A DNA stretch of 64,000 bases from Farysia itapuensis (taxonomy: Eukaryota; Basidiomycota; Ustilaginomycetes; Ustilaginales; Ustilaginaceae). Each line of letters begins with the position of its first letter. Position 1 is the first letter of the stretch. The translations under genes were made by a program, and so were the position numbers. Under the pieces are notes generated by a model. That model searched no databases and was not told where the DNA came from. It was given only the letters and a program-made list of their open reading frames with translations. Shown piece after piece: positions 18,089-28,000 of the stretch. Location of the stretch: positions 186,001 to 250,000 of the forward strand of contig JALBYC010000007.1 of assembly GCA_023212645.1 (NCBI GenBank). Reading direction: 5' to 3'.

Positions 18089-19438
18089 ATGGCACACAAC
18101 ATCGCCAAACGGTCTCGTATTTCAGATGACGAGCAAGGATCTATGTCGTTGGACTTCGAGATTCATGACAATGTTCCGGGAACATTCTTGACCCAGTCGC
18201 AGCTTCAGCAACAGACATTGGGTGCGAGTCCCTACTTCGTCACCCAAGCACGTCCATCACTAGCCTCATATACTCGAGCGACTGACCCAGGAAATTACGC
18301 TTCATCACAACCAAAGCCTCGTGCTAGGGGAAGGCCACGAGGCTCGAGAGGTCGACCACGCGACAAGGCAAGGGGCAGTGCGGTGGGCGGCATTGCGCGA
18401 CCCATAGCTGACGGCCACAATCAGGATGACATTGGCTCGAACGGAGATGAGCCCTCTGGACAACAGGAGGCCATGGACCCTCTCACTTTCCAATGTAGAG
18501 GATGCTTTCGCATGGTTGGAGATACGTTTTCCTTCGTCGCAACAGACTCTGAACTCGGCTACGTCGTACTGTCAGCCGTGTCTGAAGTAGTAAGACAAAA
18601 TTCAGGCTATGAGACATCGACAAATCTAGGAAAAGACCTCGGATCTACTTTTGCGGCTCTCGTCTGTTCGGGCTGTGGTGCAAGCCTAGGTCGCAGGTAC
18701 CGTACCACACCCCGTGCTCTGGACGACTTACGCGACTACTTTTCGCTAGACGTCGACAAGATCTTCACATATCAGCTTGGCTCGAATCAGACAAAACAGC
18801 TCGAGTCCTCAGACTCCGACTCAAAGGACTTGCCGAGTGCATCAAAGTCAATACGACTCGACCAAGCTGCAGAAGGCAGTCTCAGCAATACCCAGGACTT
18901 GGAAGAAAAGATTGAAAAGACGCGAGTCTTTGCCATCAAGCTTTCAGAGAGGCTTATCAAAGCGGAAGACGACATTCGCGACAACTCAATCCAGCTACAG
19001 CAACTCATTGCCTCGCGAGCTGAACAGGCGGAACAGATCGAACATGTCGAAGACGTCGAACAGGCCAAACAGGTCGATCAGGTCGAACAGGTCGAACATG
19101 CCAAACAGGTCGAACACGCTGTACAGGTCGAACAGGTCTCACATGTTGAACAGGCCGAACAGCTCGGACATGTTGAACAGGCCGAACAGCTCGGGCATGT
19201 TGAACACGCCGATCAGGTCGAACCATTCGAACAATCTGAAGCGGTTGAACCAATCGAACGAATCGAACAGGTCGAACCGGTAGTACCAACTGGACCAATC
19301 GAACAGGTAGAACCGGTTGAACCAGTCGAGCAAGCCGGACAGGTCGAACCATTGGAAGAGGCTGAACAGGCTGAACATGTCCAGCAGGCCGAGCAGGGTG
19401 AACAGCCGACCAGCAAGATGGAGCTAGATGCCGCTTGA
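18089..19438 (+). CDS. Mis18 (Yippee/Mis18 fold) centromere protein with AT-hooks and repeat tail
   Basis: A 449-residue protein. The central zinc-binding Mis18 domain spans about residues 132-250: CxxC at 136/139 (FQCRGCFRMVGDTFSFV) and CxxC at 193/196 (LVCSGCGASLGRRYRTTP), followed by the family's LD..RDYFSLD and IFTYQLGS. Mis18 proteins act in loading the centromeric histone CENP-A. N-terminal of it, residues 77-96 carry two AT-hook-like GRP cores (RARGRPRGSRGRPRDKARG), suggesting direct minor-groove DNA binding. A predicted helix (about 272-315, LEEKIEKTRVFAIKLSERL) leads into a tail of about 130 residues of E-Q-V/A/H triplets. S. pombe Mis18 is under 200 residues, so head and tail are additions. 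The Mis18 call is firm on the domain; centromere function is inferred. Convergent with DCP1. Confidence 0.85.
   Translation: MAHNIAKRSRISDDEQGSMSLDFEIHDNVPGTFLTQSQLQQQTLGASPYFVTQARPSLASYTRATDPGNYASSQPKPRARGRPRGSRGRPRDKARGSAVGGIARPIADGHNQDDIGSNGDEPSGQQEAMDPLTFQCRGCFRMVGDTFSFVATDSELGYVVLSAVSEVVRQNSGYETSTNLGKDLGSTFAALVCSGCGASLGRRYRTTPRALDDLRDYFSLDVDKIFTYQLGSNQTKQLESSDSDSKDLPSASKSIRLDQAAEGSLSNTQDLEEKIEKTRVFAIKLSERLIKAEDDIRDNSIQLQQLIASRAEQAEQIEHVEDVEQAKQVDQVEQVEHAKQVEHAVQVEQVSHVEQAEQLGHVEQAEQLGHVEHADQVEPFEQSEAVEPIERIEQVEPVVPTGPIEQVEPVEPVEQAGQVEPLEEAEQAEHVQQAEQGEQPTSKMELDAA
19016..19405 (+). repeat. Coding 9-nt minisatellite (GAACAGGTC type) in the Mis18 tail
   Basis: About 40 degenerate copies of a 9-nt unit GAACAGGTC (Glu-Gln-Val) run in frame through the 3' end of the Mis18 gene. 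Within it, a 27-nt block (CATGTTGAACAGGCCGAACA plus GCTCGG and a variable base) is repeated back to back at about 19142-19200, indicating recent slippage or unequal exchange. The antisense frames over the repeat are open and Phe/Leu-rich, but this is a by-product of the repeat. Confidence 0.85.
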
Positions 19439-19557
19439 AATCAATCACAAAACTTTTCACATCAGCAGAGGTCCGACGCATCAGACGCCTTAGTACTCTG
19501 GCGAGCAGATATCTACTTTGATCCCTTGATAACAACGACTGATCAAATACGTAAGAT

Positions 19558-20776
19558 CTATGACACTCTCGCTGTGTACGATTTGTAGAGCTCCGTGACA
19601 AAGTCGGGATCAGTCTGCGATGTGACCTAAAAGTTAGCAAGAGGTCATCCGATCAGCAGTCTGAATGGTCAGACTTACGTGTATCATGCTCAGAAGTTCG
19701 GTGACGAACTCTCTCCGGGTGTAGGGTTGACCATCTTCGCTCAGCCCGATGCGATCTTTGACGCTCGTTTCCACGAGCTCAGACATTCTTGGAGCTTCTC
19801 TTGTCGCTTCCGCATCTGTACTGTTCCCGGTGGTGGGCTTGCTGTTGGCTGTCTCAGCAGGGATCTGTTCTACCGGTGATGGCTGTGGCTTGGACTGTAC
19901 ACCAAGCAGGGAGAGCAAGCTGTTGGTATGTGGTGCAGACGCCGGCAAAGTTGGTGTTGTAGCTTTGGTCGACTCTTTGTCTGAGCTATCGCCAGAAAAT
20001 GGCATCATGTTGGCTGCCTTTTGAAATAGTGAGTCGAGAAGTGAGTCATTTGACGGCTCAGGCTTGGCATTGGTAGTCTCTTGAGGAAGTGATATTTCCT
20101 CAGGTGGTGAAGCTGGCTGCTGAGCTGCATCGCCTTGTTCATGTAACGGGGCTGGCGGGCCTCCGAAAAGATCATCCAGGCTAATCTGTGGAGTGTGTCT
20201 ACGGTGAATTGGCTCTGATTCAGCAGCAGACACAGCTTGCAGTTTCGCTTCCGGCTCTTTCTTAGAGGCTACCTGTGCTTTGTTCGCACCCTTCTTTGCC
20301 TTCGCTGTAGATTTCCCGTTTGCTGACGACTGCTTTGATGCCGAGGGGTCCGTCTCGACTGGTAGCTGTACGTCAGGAGCGTCCAACATCTGCTGTAGGT
20401 CGAGCAGACTCTGACCGATCATCTCTCTTTGGCTGGACTCGAATACCCAGATGCCATAGATCTCGTTATCGCCTTTACTCTCGGGACGGTAGATGATAAA
20501 TTCGGGCGTGATTTCCAGGTCATCTTCTTGCGTTACGTCTGCACCAAAATTTTCTACTCCGTTCCTGTTCAGGATGAAGAAGCCGTTATATGGGATAGCA
20601 TTGCGTCGGATGAGAAACATAGGGCCCTCTACACCAGTCTTGGTCCATTCTCCATTGTAGTTGTACAACACGACGAAAGAAGCAGTCTCGATAATCTGAA
20701 CGATGGATGGATCATGTCTGCGGAGGGCTTTGAGGTTGAACGCCGTTCGGGCTTCTGCTACTGCGTTCACTGCCAT
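19558..20776 (-). CDS. DCP1: mRNA-decapping activator Dcp1, two exons
   Basis: Exon 1 is 20776-19679 and exon 2 is 19626-19558, separated by a 52-nt intron (GTAAGT, branch GCTAAC, TTTTAG). The spliced product is 388 residues. Residues 10-140 form the EVH1-like Dcp1 domain (LKALRRHDPSIVQIIETASF, VVLYNYNGEWTKTGVEGPMF, FFILNRNGVENFG, IIYRPESKGDNEIYGIWVFE). It activates Dcp2 in cytoplasmic P-bodies. The middle is low-complexity with a short QISLDDLFGG motif-like patch. The 22-residue last exon restores the conserved end: LLSMIH joins VTSQTDPDFVTELYKSY, the C-terminal motif expected in the family. Reading through the intron would instead end after 14 unrelated residues. Start at ATG 20776 (MAVNAVAEARTAFNLKAL). 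Confidence 0.93.
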
Positions 20777-21021
20777 TCTTGTGGCGCAGCTGAAGAGTCC
20801 TCTCCTTTACGTCGTCTGTTGACGGTGATGTTTGAGAAAGGAATAGTACTGGCTGGCCAGAAAAGTGTGTGGAGTAGATGTACTCGCTGACACGCGCTCA
20901 CATAATCGATAGCGAATTATCGTAGCGGCAGCGATTCAGAAAGGTATCAGCACCGGTAAGCCAAACCGTGGGCTCGTGAGGCGCAAACAATGTTCGTGAT
21001 TACAAGAAGCGGTGATGGTTA
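20777..21021. other. Spacer between DCP1 promoter and bHLH gene 3' end
   Basis: A 245-bp stretch holding the DCP1 promoter and the bHLH gene's 3' region, both on the minus strand. No gene or RNA is visible. Confidence 0.5.
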
Positions 21022-23700
21022 CTACGTTTCTATCTTGATGCTGCCAGAATCGACAAATGTCGCCGGACTAGGTAGGCCGTCTTTGCTGCTGTATGTGTTC
21101 TGCATTGGTGATTGAGCCGCAGAGACACGCAGTTCGGGCCAGCTACCTTCTTGCTCTGGTCTTCGACTGCCTTTCTGTCGCGACCTTCCTCGCCAATCGT
21201 CGTCGTGACCTTCGTGCGACAATCTTGAGCTCTGACTGCGCCCGCGTCGACTGAGTTCTTTGTCGAAATCCCCGTCCTCGAGATCCTCCTCTTCGATTGG
21301 ATCGACAGATGAGCGACGCGGCAGGCCAGTGCGCTGGTCAAAACCGTCTAGCCAGGCGGCAAGGGCTGGGGGAGGAGGACCACTGTCGTGCGAGCTCGAG
21401 CCTGACACATGGGGCGCCGAATGGTGGGGGGGTTGGGTCTGATCTTGTTGTTGCTGAAGCTGATGATGATCATGTTGCTGATGGTGCTGAGCTGAGTCTC
21501 CCGAAGGCATCCCTAGGCTATGCATGTTCATGGTGCTGAAGTCCTGTGTGACCTGTTGATGATGACCTTGCTCGCGGAAAAAATTGTCGCTCGCAGCGTC
21601 CATAAAAGCATTCATCATGCCGAGACCTTGATGGGGATCAGACGGTGCTGGTGCTCGGATGCCGGACGTGGCCATCACTTGGTGACAGCGCTGCAGCTCT
21701 GATTCAAGGAAACCGATGCGGCCCATTTGCATGTCGAGAAATTGCTGCAAATGTCGAATGTATTCGACGCTCTTTCGCAGTATAATGCCCTTGTTTGGCT
21801 TAGCCTGAGCAGCTGCTAAAGCTTCACTGTTGGCATGGGCTGGCGCCAGAGCTGCCGCATAGGCTGCAGTTGATGTCTTGGGACCGTGCTGCCCATCGGA
21901 GACTTCAGGCAAAGAGCCGCCCTGAGCAGCAGCTGCAGCAGCCGCAGCCAGTGCAGCCTTTGCGGCAAGAGCCGGAGCGAAAGCGCCACCACTGCCGATG
22001 TTACCCCCCTGCGTCGACGTGGCGATGGCATCCAAGAGCATCGCTTCGGGCAATAGGGTCGCGAGCTCAGTGATCTTCTCATTGATGTTGTCCCGTCTGC
22101 GTCGTTCGACGGCGTTGTGTGATTCGCGACGTCTTCGTCTTTTCTCGGCGAGCCGCTTCGCCTCGGCCTCCGGAGTGCTGACGCCGTCGACGTGTGTGGT
22201 GTCGTCTTCTTCTTCATCTTCGTCGTCGTCGTCGTGATCTTCGCAGCTTTCAGTCTTGACAGTAGGATTAAGAGTGTCACTCTCAACGCCCAGACCACCC
22301 TCAAAGTGAGGCTCTTTCAAAAGTTTCGTACGCGCCTCTTTCGTAGCCTTCTTGCTACCGCTGCGTCGAGCCTTGCTAGGCGGCATCGCTTTGGTGCTGG
22401 TACTTTCGGTAGGATCGCTCGCTCTGCTCACATTGTCATCCGCAGTAGAGGCATCGTTGTAGGGAATCTGGATGCTGTCCATCGTGTTGTCACGTCCAAG
22501 ATTGTGCGACGACTCCGGCGGGCCTTGGGTGTAAGGCGGAAAGAGGAAGGGGTTAAAGGCTTTGGAAGCATCATCGTCGGCGGAGAAGAATGATGTGGGC
22601 AACGGAGGCGACTGCAAGTGCAAGTGCTGCATACTCGCTTGGAATGAAAGCGGAGTCGGCAACGAAGAGGATGCTGAGACGGTACCTGGATAGCTGCCAG
22701 CAGCCGACTGCCTCGCATCCCAGAAGGAGCCACGATGGTCTTGAAGGTTGAGATGCAACCCACGATGCTCGACGTTGTCTGGACCGCCAAACGTACTCCA
22801 TCGATGGCTTGAAGACTGCAAGCTTGATGACAGCATGTCTGAGCCAGCAGCGGACGATGACACCCGCGGCTGCGAATGGCCAGATGCACCGTTGGCAAGA
22901 GCAGCTGGCCCGATGGTGGCTCTGCGGCTAGGACGAGCACGGGACGATGGCGCTTTGCCAAAGCCACCCCTTTCTACCGAGGGTGAACGTTCGGCAGCTC
23001 TGCGTTCGGAGGCACCCGCAGCGGCTCTGTTCCGACTGCGACTTGAGCTTCGTCCTGGCTTGCTTCCGCCATTGACAGATGCATTGCTGGACGTTCTTTG
23101 ATGTCGCGACACAAGCTTGGATGCACTGTCGCCCATGGTGCCATGAGAACCTGGCGAAAGGATGCTGGTGGCCACGGTAGAGATCGTCTCGCCGTTCGAT
23201 CCATCTGGCGAGTCTCCGTCGTCCATGGAGGAGGTGTCCTTACTGTGCCGGCCGGAACCATCATTGGCAAGGCGGCCTGTGCCAATTGAACGAGACTCGA
23301 GGCCGAACATATTGGGGGACTGCGTGTGCGGAATGTTAGCGAAAGAGCCTCCGAGACCCCTTTCAGTGTCGGTTGCCTTGTTAGAAGCATAGCTGTGGAT
23401 TCCGGAAACGTCGCCATGGTCGACTTGCATGGAATCTTGTGGTGGCGGGTGGCCGGAAAAGTCGTTCCACAAGTCATCGTTCAAGAGAATATCGGTATCA
23501 ATAAAGCTATTGGACAGACCGTTCGAGCCAAAGGGCTGAAATATGTTTGTGGAAGAGGAATGGTAGTTGGACGCATGTGCAAAAACGTCGACGCCGTTGG
23601 ACGGAACTGAGGCATGGCCCACGTCGAAGCCCTGCTGTCTTCGTTTGGGCATCATGATGTCTACACCCTGAGGCCCAGAGGCCTCTGTGAACGAGGGCAT
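21022..23700 (-). CDS. bHLH-leucine zipper transcription factor, RTG3/MITF-like, with an expanded loop
   Basis: An 892-residue nuclear protein, mostly disordered (Ser, Gln, His, Pro-rich). The DNA-binding region is clear: basic region and helix 1 at about 521-552 (KRRRRRESHNAVERRRRDNI, with the H-E-R recognition triad of E-box (CACGTG-class) binders) and helix 2 at about 634-655 (KPNKGIILRKSVEYIRHLQQ) followed by a short zipper. The loop between them is about 80 residues and includes poly-Ala, against 5-15 in most bHLH proteins; yeast Rtg3 shares a long loop. An acidic block (about 490-503) and basic patches precede it. Start: ATG 23700 is the first in frame; the sequence just before it is TTGTCCAG, so the ATG may open a second exon with an upstream non-coding or short coding exon unseen here. 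Confidence 0.85.
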   Translation of the reverse strand: MPSFTEASGPQGVDIMMPKRRQQGFDVGHASVPSNGVDVFAHASNYHSSSTNIFQPFGSNGLSNSFIDTDILLNDDLWNDFSGHPPPQDSMQVDHGDVSGIHSYASNKATDTERGLGGSFANIPHTQSPNMFGLESRSIGTGRLANDGSGRHSKDTSSMDDGDSPDGSNGETISTVATSILSPGSHGTMGDSASKLVSRHQRTSSNASVNGGSKPGRSSSRSRNRAAAGASERRAAERSPSVERGGFGKAPSSRARPSRRATIGPAALANGASGHSQPRVSSSAAGSDMLSSSLQSSSHRWSTFGGPDNVEHRGLHLNLQDHRGSFWDARQSAAGSYPGTVSASSSLPTPLSFQASMQHLHLQSPPLPTSFFSADDDASKAFNPFLFPPYTQGPPESSHNLGRDNTMDSIQIPYNDASTADDNVSRASDPTESTSTKAMPPSKARRSGSKKATKEARTKLLKEPHFEGGLGVESDTLNPTVKTESCEDHDDDDEDEEEDDTTHVDGVSTPEAEAKRLAEKRRRRRESHNAVERRRRDNINEKITELATLLPEAMLLDAIATSTQGGNIGSGGAFAPALAAKAALAAAAAAAAQGGSLPEVSDGQHGPKTSTAAYAAALAPAHANSEALAAAQAKPNKGIILRKSVEYIRHLQQFLDMQMGRIGFLESELQRCHQVMATSGIRAPAPSDPHQGLGMMNAFMDAASDNFFREQGHHQQVTQDFSTMNMHSLGMPSGDSAQHHQQHDHHQLQQQQDQTQPPHHSAPHVSGSSSHDSGPPPPALAAWLDGFDQRTGLPRRSSVDPIEEEDLEDGDFDKELSRRGRSQSSRLSHEGHDDDWRGRSRQKGSRRPEQEGSWPELRVSAAQSPMQNTYSSKDGLPSPATFVDSGSIKIET

Positions 23701-24172
23701 CTGGACAAGGCTATTCGTGGCCAAGCACGTCCGGCTGTGCGCTGTAATAATTACAGATCAGGTAGCACAAGGATGTCGAGCTTGAAGCAAAGATAGGGTG
23801 TGGATGGAGATAAGTCGAAACACGCAAGTTGAGAGCGCTCAGCACAGCAGACAAAGTCGAAATCGGAATGCAGTGTGGGGAAGTGGACGCGAGGGGCCAA
23901 AAAAAGAGTAAGCCAAGCAAGGGCACTTTGGCGCGACTGTGGATCAGCCGAAAAAGTGCGGGGTTGGACGTTGGGCAGCGAACCAGTCTCGCCGGTCTTG
24001 CTCTGTTTCCGAAATCGCCCCACTGAATTTCAAAACACATCCAAAGGCCCAATTCTCAAATTATATTGTCGAATTACAACGAGCCAAAGCAAGTCCGTTC
24101 CCAACACTTCAAGCTCACACCCACCTTTGACAGCCTCGGCAGCCCTTCGCTACTTGTTCTGCGCTAAACCCA

Positions 24173-24316
24173 ATGGCAGACAAGCTTATCAGCCTGAACA
24201 GAAGATCTTCGATTCCTGCAGCCAGTTCTGTCGTCCCAGTCTCAGACAACTCACCTTCACAAGGCATCGTAGGCCTAAGCGGCGAACATTGCTTCACGGT
24301 CTGTAACGCAGACTGA
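24173..24316 (+). CDS. Possible 47-residue small protein, unsupported by family
   Basis: ATG GCA GAC opens a 47-codon frame (MADKLISLNRRSSIPAASSV at the start, ending in CFTVCNAD) inside the long spacer. The two Cys residues near the end recall small secreted or prenylated peptides, but there is no signal peptide and no CaaX end. It may simply be chance, or an antisense/leader segment. Confidence 0.12.
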   Translation: MADKLISLNRRSSIPAASSVVPVSDNSPSQGIVGLSGEHCFTVCNAD

Positions 24317-24904
24317 TTTACGAAATGAAAATATGAATTGCGAGTTCCGAGATCCAGACCCTGGGTCTGTACTTCAAGCTCAGCATGGAGGCGAGTTGGG
24401 CCATGCCCACCGTTCTCGATTCATGCAAGCCACATAGGAGATGGGATTCCGGACAAGCAGGTCTGACAGCGGCAAAAGATTGCCGACACATTGGCGCAGG
24501 CTGACTACTGATTGAGTAGCAAAGTACTCCCCGCACCTGAGGTAGATACTTCAGGAGCAAGTACATCAACGTGAGCTGCAAAACGATGTCTTTGAACGCG
24601 CAGTTCCCGCCAACCGTGATTGCGTAGCGTGCATGTAGTGCCAGAGGCTCACATTGGTTCTCACCTTGAGAGTTAGATGATAACATGATTACACTCGCCT
24701 TCATGTCCTGCAGCGGACCGGCCAATTCGCAATTCGAGCTTCGAGCATGTTCAGGGCGATCTAATCGCGAGGTCGCGCTGTCCCTCGTCCCGCGTCGGCC
24801 GCGCCCGGGCGTCGAGGCGTACGAGGCGTCGACGGCGTCCGGGGTGTCAAACCACGACCTAACACATTTTCGTGCACGCTTTTCGTTTTAATTCGTTTTC
24901 GCTC

Positions 24905-24943
24905 CGCGTTGCGCGCTGCGCGTCGCGCATGGCATCTTCGCGT
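24905..24943. promoter_or_regulatory. Cluster of three MBF-like CGCGT cores upstream of TOF1
   Basis: CGCGT occurs at 24905-24909, 24919-24923 and 24939-24943, within 40 bases and 140-180 bases before the TOF1 ATG. ACGCG/CGCGT is the core of the MluI cell-cycle box bound by MBF in fungi, and TOF1 is an S-phase gene. The whole block is CpG-rich, so chance is a real alternative. Confidence 0.35.
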
Positions 24944-25084
24944 TCGAATTTTGAACCTTGAGGGTGTTGTGGACTTGTGGAGTTCGCCCAAAGCTTTCAT
25001 CCAACTGTCTCCAGCGCTGCATCCCATCCCACCACACGTATAAAGCAAGTTGCTCGTCGAGGCAGTTACAGCCTTCTTAGCAAG

Positions 25085-28000
25085 ATGGCGGGCGAGGACG
25101 AGTACTACTCTGACGACCTGGACCTGCTGGAGGAGAAGGACCTGCTGGACTACGACAGCGACCGTTCGGCTTCGAGGTCGCTTCATAGCTCAGACTCGGA
25201 AGGCGAGGTAGAGGGCGAAAAACTTGATCCGAACGATGGCTTTGAGCAGATCAAGACGATTGTCTTAGGCATTTGCTCGGCGCTAGGCGGTTACGAGGAA
25301 GTCACGACAACCGATGGCCAAGTACGCAACATCTATCAACTCGGTGATGACTGCTTAGGGTGCCTGCGGGATCTGCGGAAGCTCTGGAGACAGGACGACG
25401 ACGACCCTTCACGCACAATTGCTCGTGTCTTTGCGCAAGTCAATGTGCTTCACAATGATCTTGTGCCGATTCTGCTCCAGACAGGCGGCAAGGGTGGACA
25501 GAAGGACAAGATTGCGCTGGCGTGTACTGACCTTCTGACGGCGCTCACTTGGCCAGTGGACGCAGCTGCTGAATTTCACGACGCTGTGACCAAGGATAAT
25601 GACCTTAATATGATGCAGGGACTGCCAGAGCTCGAACGGGCCCAGGTACAGTACAAATCATCCATTCTCAGACAACGCGCCCAAAACGCGGGTCAAGATC
25701 GAGACGTTCTTTCCGTCATCCTACGACATGTGCTTCTTCCGTCGCTGTCTAAGCCACGTGTCAACCGAAGCGAAAAGGACGTTGGCATCATCGGCATGTG
25801 CATGCACTTCTTCCGCAACCTATTGGCAATCCGAGATCCAGTGGCGACTAGTCTTAGCGGGTCAGATGCGTTGGCAAATGCGAGTCTTCAGAGCAGCCTC
25901 ATCGTCGCAATGCACGAGCATCATATTCTCGACACGCTGACTATGCTTGCAAGCAATTCTGAAGGGGTGGACTTCAACCCATGGAATGCCATAACAGTCG
26001 AATGCATCTACCACATATACGTCGGAACCAAGGTCAAAGCTGTTGCCAACTTCGAAACTCATGACACAGCGAACAGCGATGCTTACAAAGAAAATCGAGC
26101 TCCTTATCGCACTGTGCCGTCCGCCTCGTCGTCGGCCTTGGCGTCAGGTCTCGCAGCGGAGGCCAAACTCAAGCGAGCTTCGACACTGAGCAACTCATCG
26201 ACGCGGCATTCTCGCTTTGGGACCACCATCAATTATATTGGACCAGACGGTCAGCGTCGAGTCGCGCGTTCTCAGGCGGCTCTCAAGAAGTCAGTAGCGC
26301 AACTGACCGACGAGGCAAACATTAAAGGTAAAAGAAAAGCCCGTCGCCGTAAATCTGCACAAGAAAAGGGAGCACCACGACACAAGACCGAATGGACTCC
26401 CAAGGCGGCACAAATTCTACAGGCATGGGCCGACAACTTCTTGCAGACAGGCTTTGAGACGCTTTCCAAGTCAGTTCTTAAGGACATTCGCTCGGAGAAG
26501 GAAAAGATGGGCGATCTTGAAATGGCCCGTATTCGAGTCATGCAGCTTGCGGCTTTCTTCCTCGATTACTTCCTTCTTCGTCGAGCAACCAGCCAGGCCT
26601 TGCGCGCGTCACAGAAAACAGCTTCGAAGCAACTCATTCAGCCTTCCGAGGATTCGTTGGCAGCTAGTGATGCTACGATGGAGAGCGCTGAAAAATGGCC
26701 GTTCTCGCTCGTTGCAGAATGGCTCGAGCCCTGGGCGTTCCGTATGGTTCTGATCCGATCAATTCAGGCTCAAACATCTAAGATGTGGCTCGAATTTGTC
26801 TCGTCCGTACAACTTTGGACGGTGCTATTGCGTTTGGTCGATCAGTTGTCCCACAGCAAGAACGAGAAAGAGAGGGAGGTAGCGGACGGACTTCAAGCTC
26901 AGCTCTACTATCTCAGTGAGACTTTAGAAGCCTGTCATGCAATTACGCGGTCGTACAGCACGCAAAGCTTTGCTTGTCTGGACGCCATAATCACGTTTGC
27001 GCATGTCATGCCCAAAATGCTCGAGAGATACTCTGCCAACCGTGATCATATGTACATAAGGGCGAAGAAGCATGTTCGAAAGTCTCGGGAAGATGGCACT
27101 CTAGACGAGCAAGGCGACGAGACTGCCCAGATCAAGGAACAAGCCAAAGACGCTATGACTGAACGCGAGTTCAAGTTCAATGACTTCCAACGCAAACTGG
27201 CCACACGCCAGCTTGCCAAAGCCTGTTTGGTCTACCTCCTCCGTTGGCGCGAATTCGTTGAAGTCGAGGAGCAGCTGACCAAGCTGGTATCGGTCATGCA
27301 CAGAATAGCTGTCAAAGCCGGTGACTACGCTCAGTTCTTTGGCGGAATATACCGGGCAGCTTTTCGTCAGATCTTGAGTAGCGATACGGTGGCAAGGTTG
27401 CAAGCTCAGGCTCAGAGGCCGACGGACGACCTAAAAAAGATTATGGATTATGTTTTGCGCAAGTTCAGCAAGCTAACGCCGGATCAGCAATCTCTGTATG
27501 AGCTTGGCAAACGACCTCCGCGACCAGCCAAACAACCGCACATTCCTTCCGAGATCAAGGTGCGTCCTGGGAAGAGCTTGGACGAACAGATTGGCGTTGC
27601 TGTTGGCCTCTTGCTAGAGAAGGAGAAGATGGGCGCTGTTCTTTGGGTCAAGTCTGCGCTCGAGATGGCGAGCACGTTGCGAATCGAGCTTGTCGCGAGA
27701 CAAGCGGACCGAGAACAGCGAGAGCGCGAGCCAGAGGACTATCTTCTATTGGGGGATGCTGCACGTCAAAACGAGTCAGTGGCTGTGGAATTTGAGCAAT
27801 TCGATGTTGCGTACGATGGCAACGACCAGCTGAAGCTGGAGGCGTCTACAGTGCCGCAAGTTAAGCTCTTGTGCCGTCTTACCGGAATGGAGGCGGACGA
27901 GTCTAACCCATTGCACTGGCGATGGTACGTGCCCAAGGAAATTTTACCCGAGCATCTAGATGAGCGCATCTCTTCGATCGAGCACTACATTCGCGAGCCC

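Larger units (their letters stand above)
23701..25084. other. Long divergent spacer bHLH / TOF1
   Basis: A 1384-bp spacer, the longest in the window without a firm gene. It holds a 47-codon open frame on the plus strand (24173-24316), listed separately with low confidence; a GC-rich block at 24770-24845 full of CGTCG and GGCGTC words; and a second CpG-rich block at 24900-24945 with three CGCGT cores. The long upstream region may be a complex promoter or long 5' leader for the bHLH gene. No RNA gene was recognised. Confidence 0.5.

Noticed and set aside
19139..19378. Antisense Phe/Leu-rich open frame over the Mis18 tail
   Set aside because: It is the reverse complement of the GAACAGGTC minisatellite; the repeat has no stop in several frames, so openness is not evidence for a gene.
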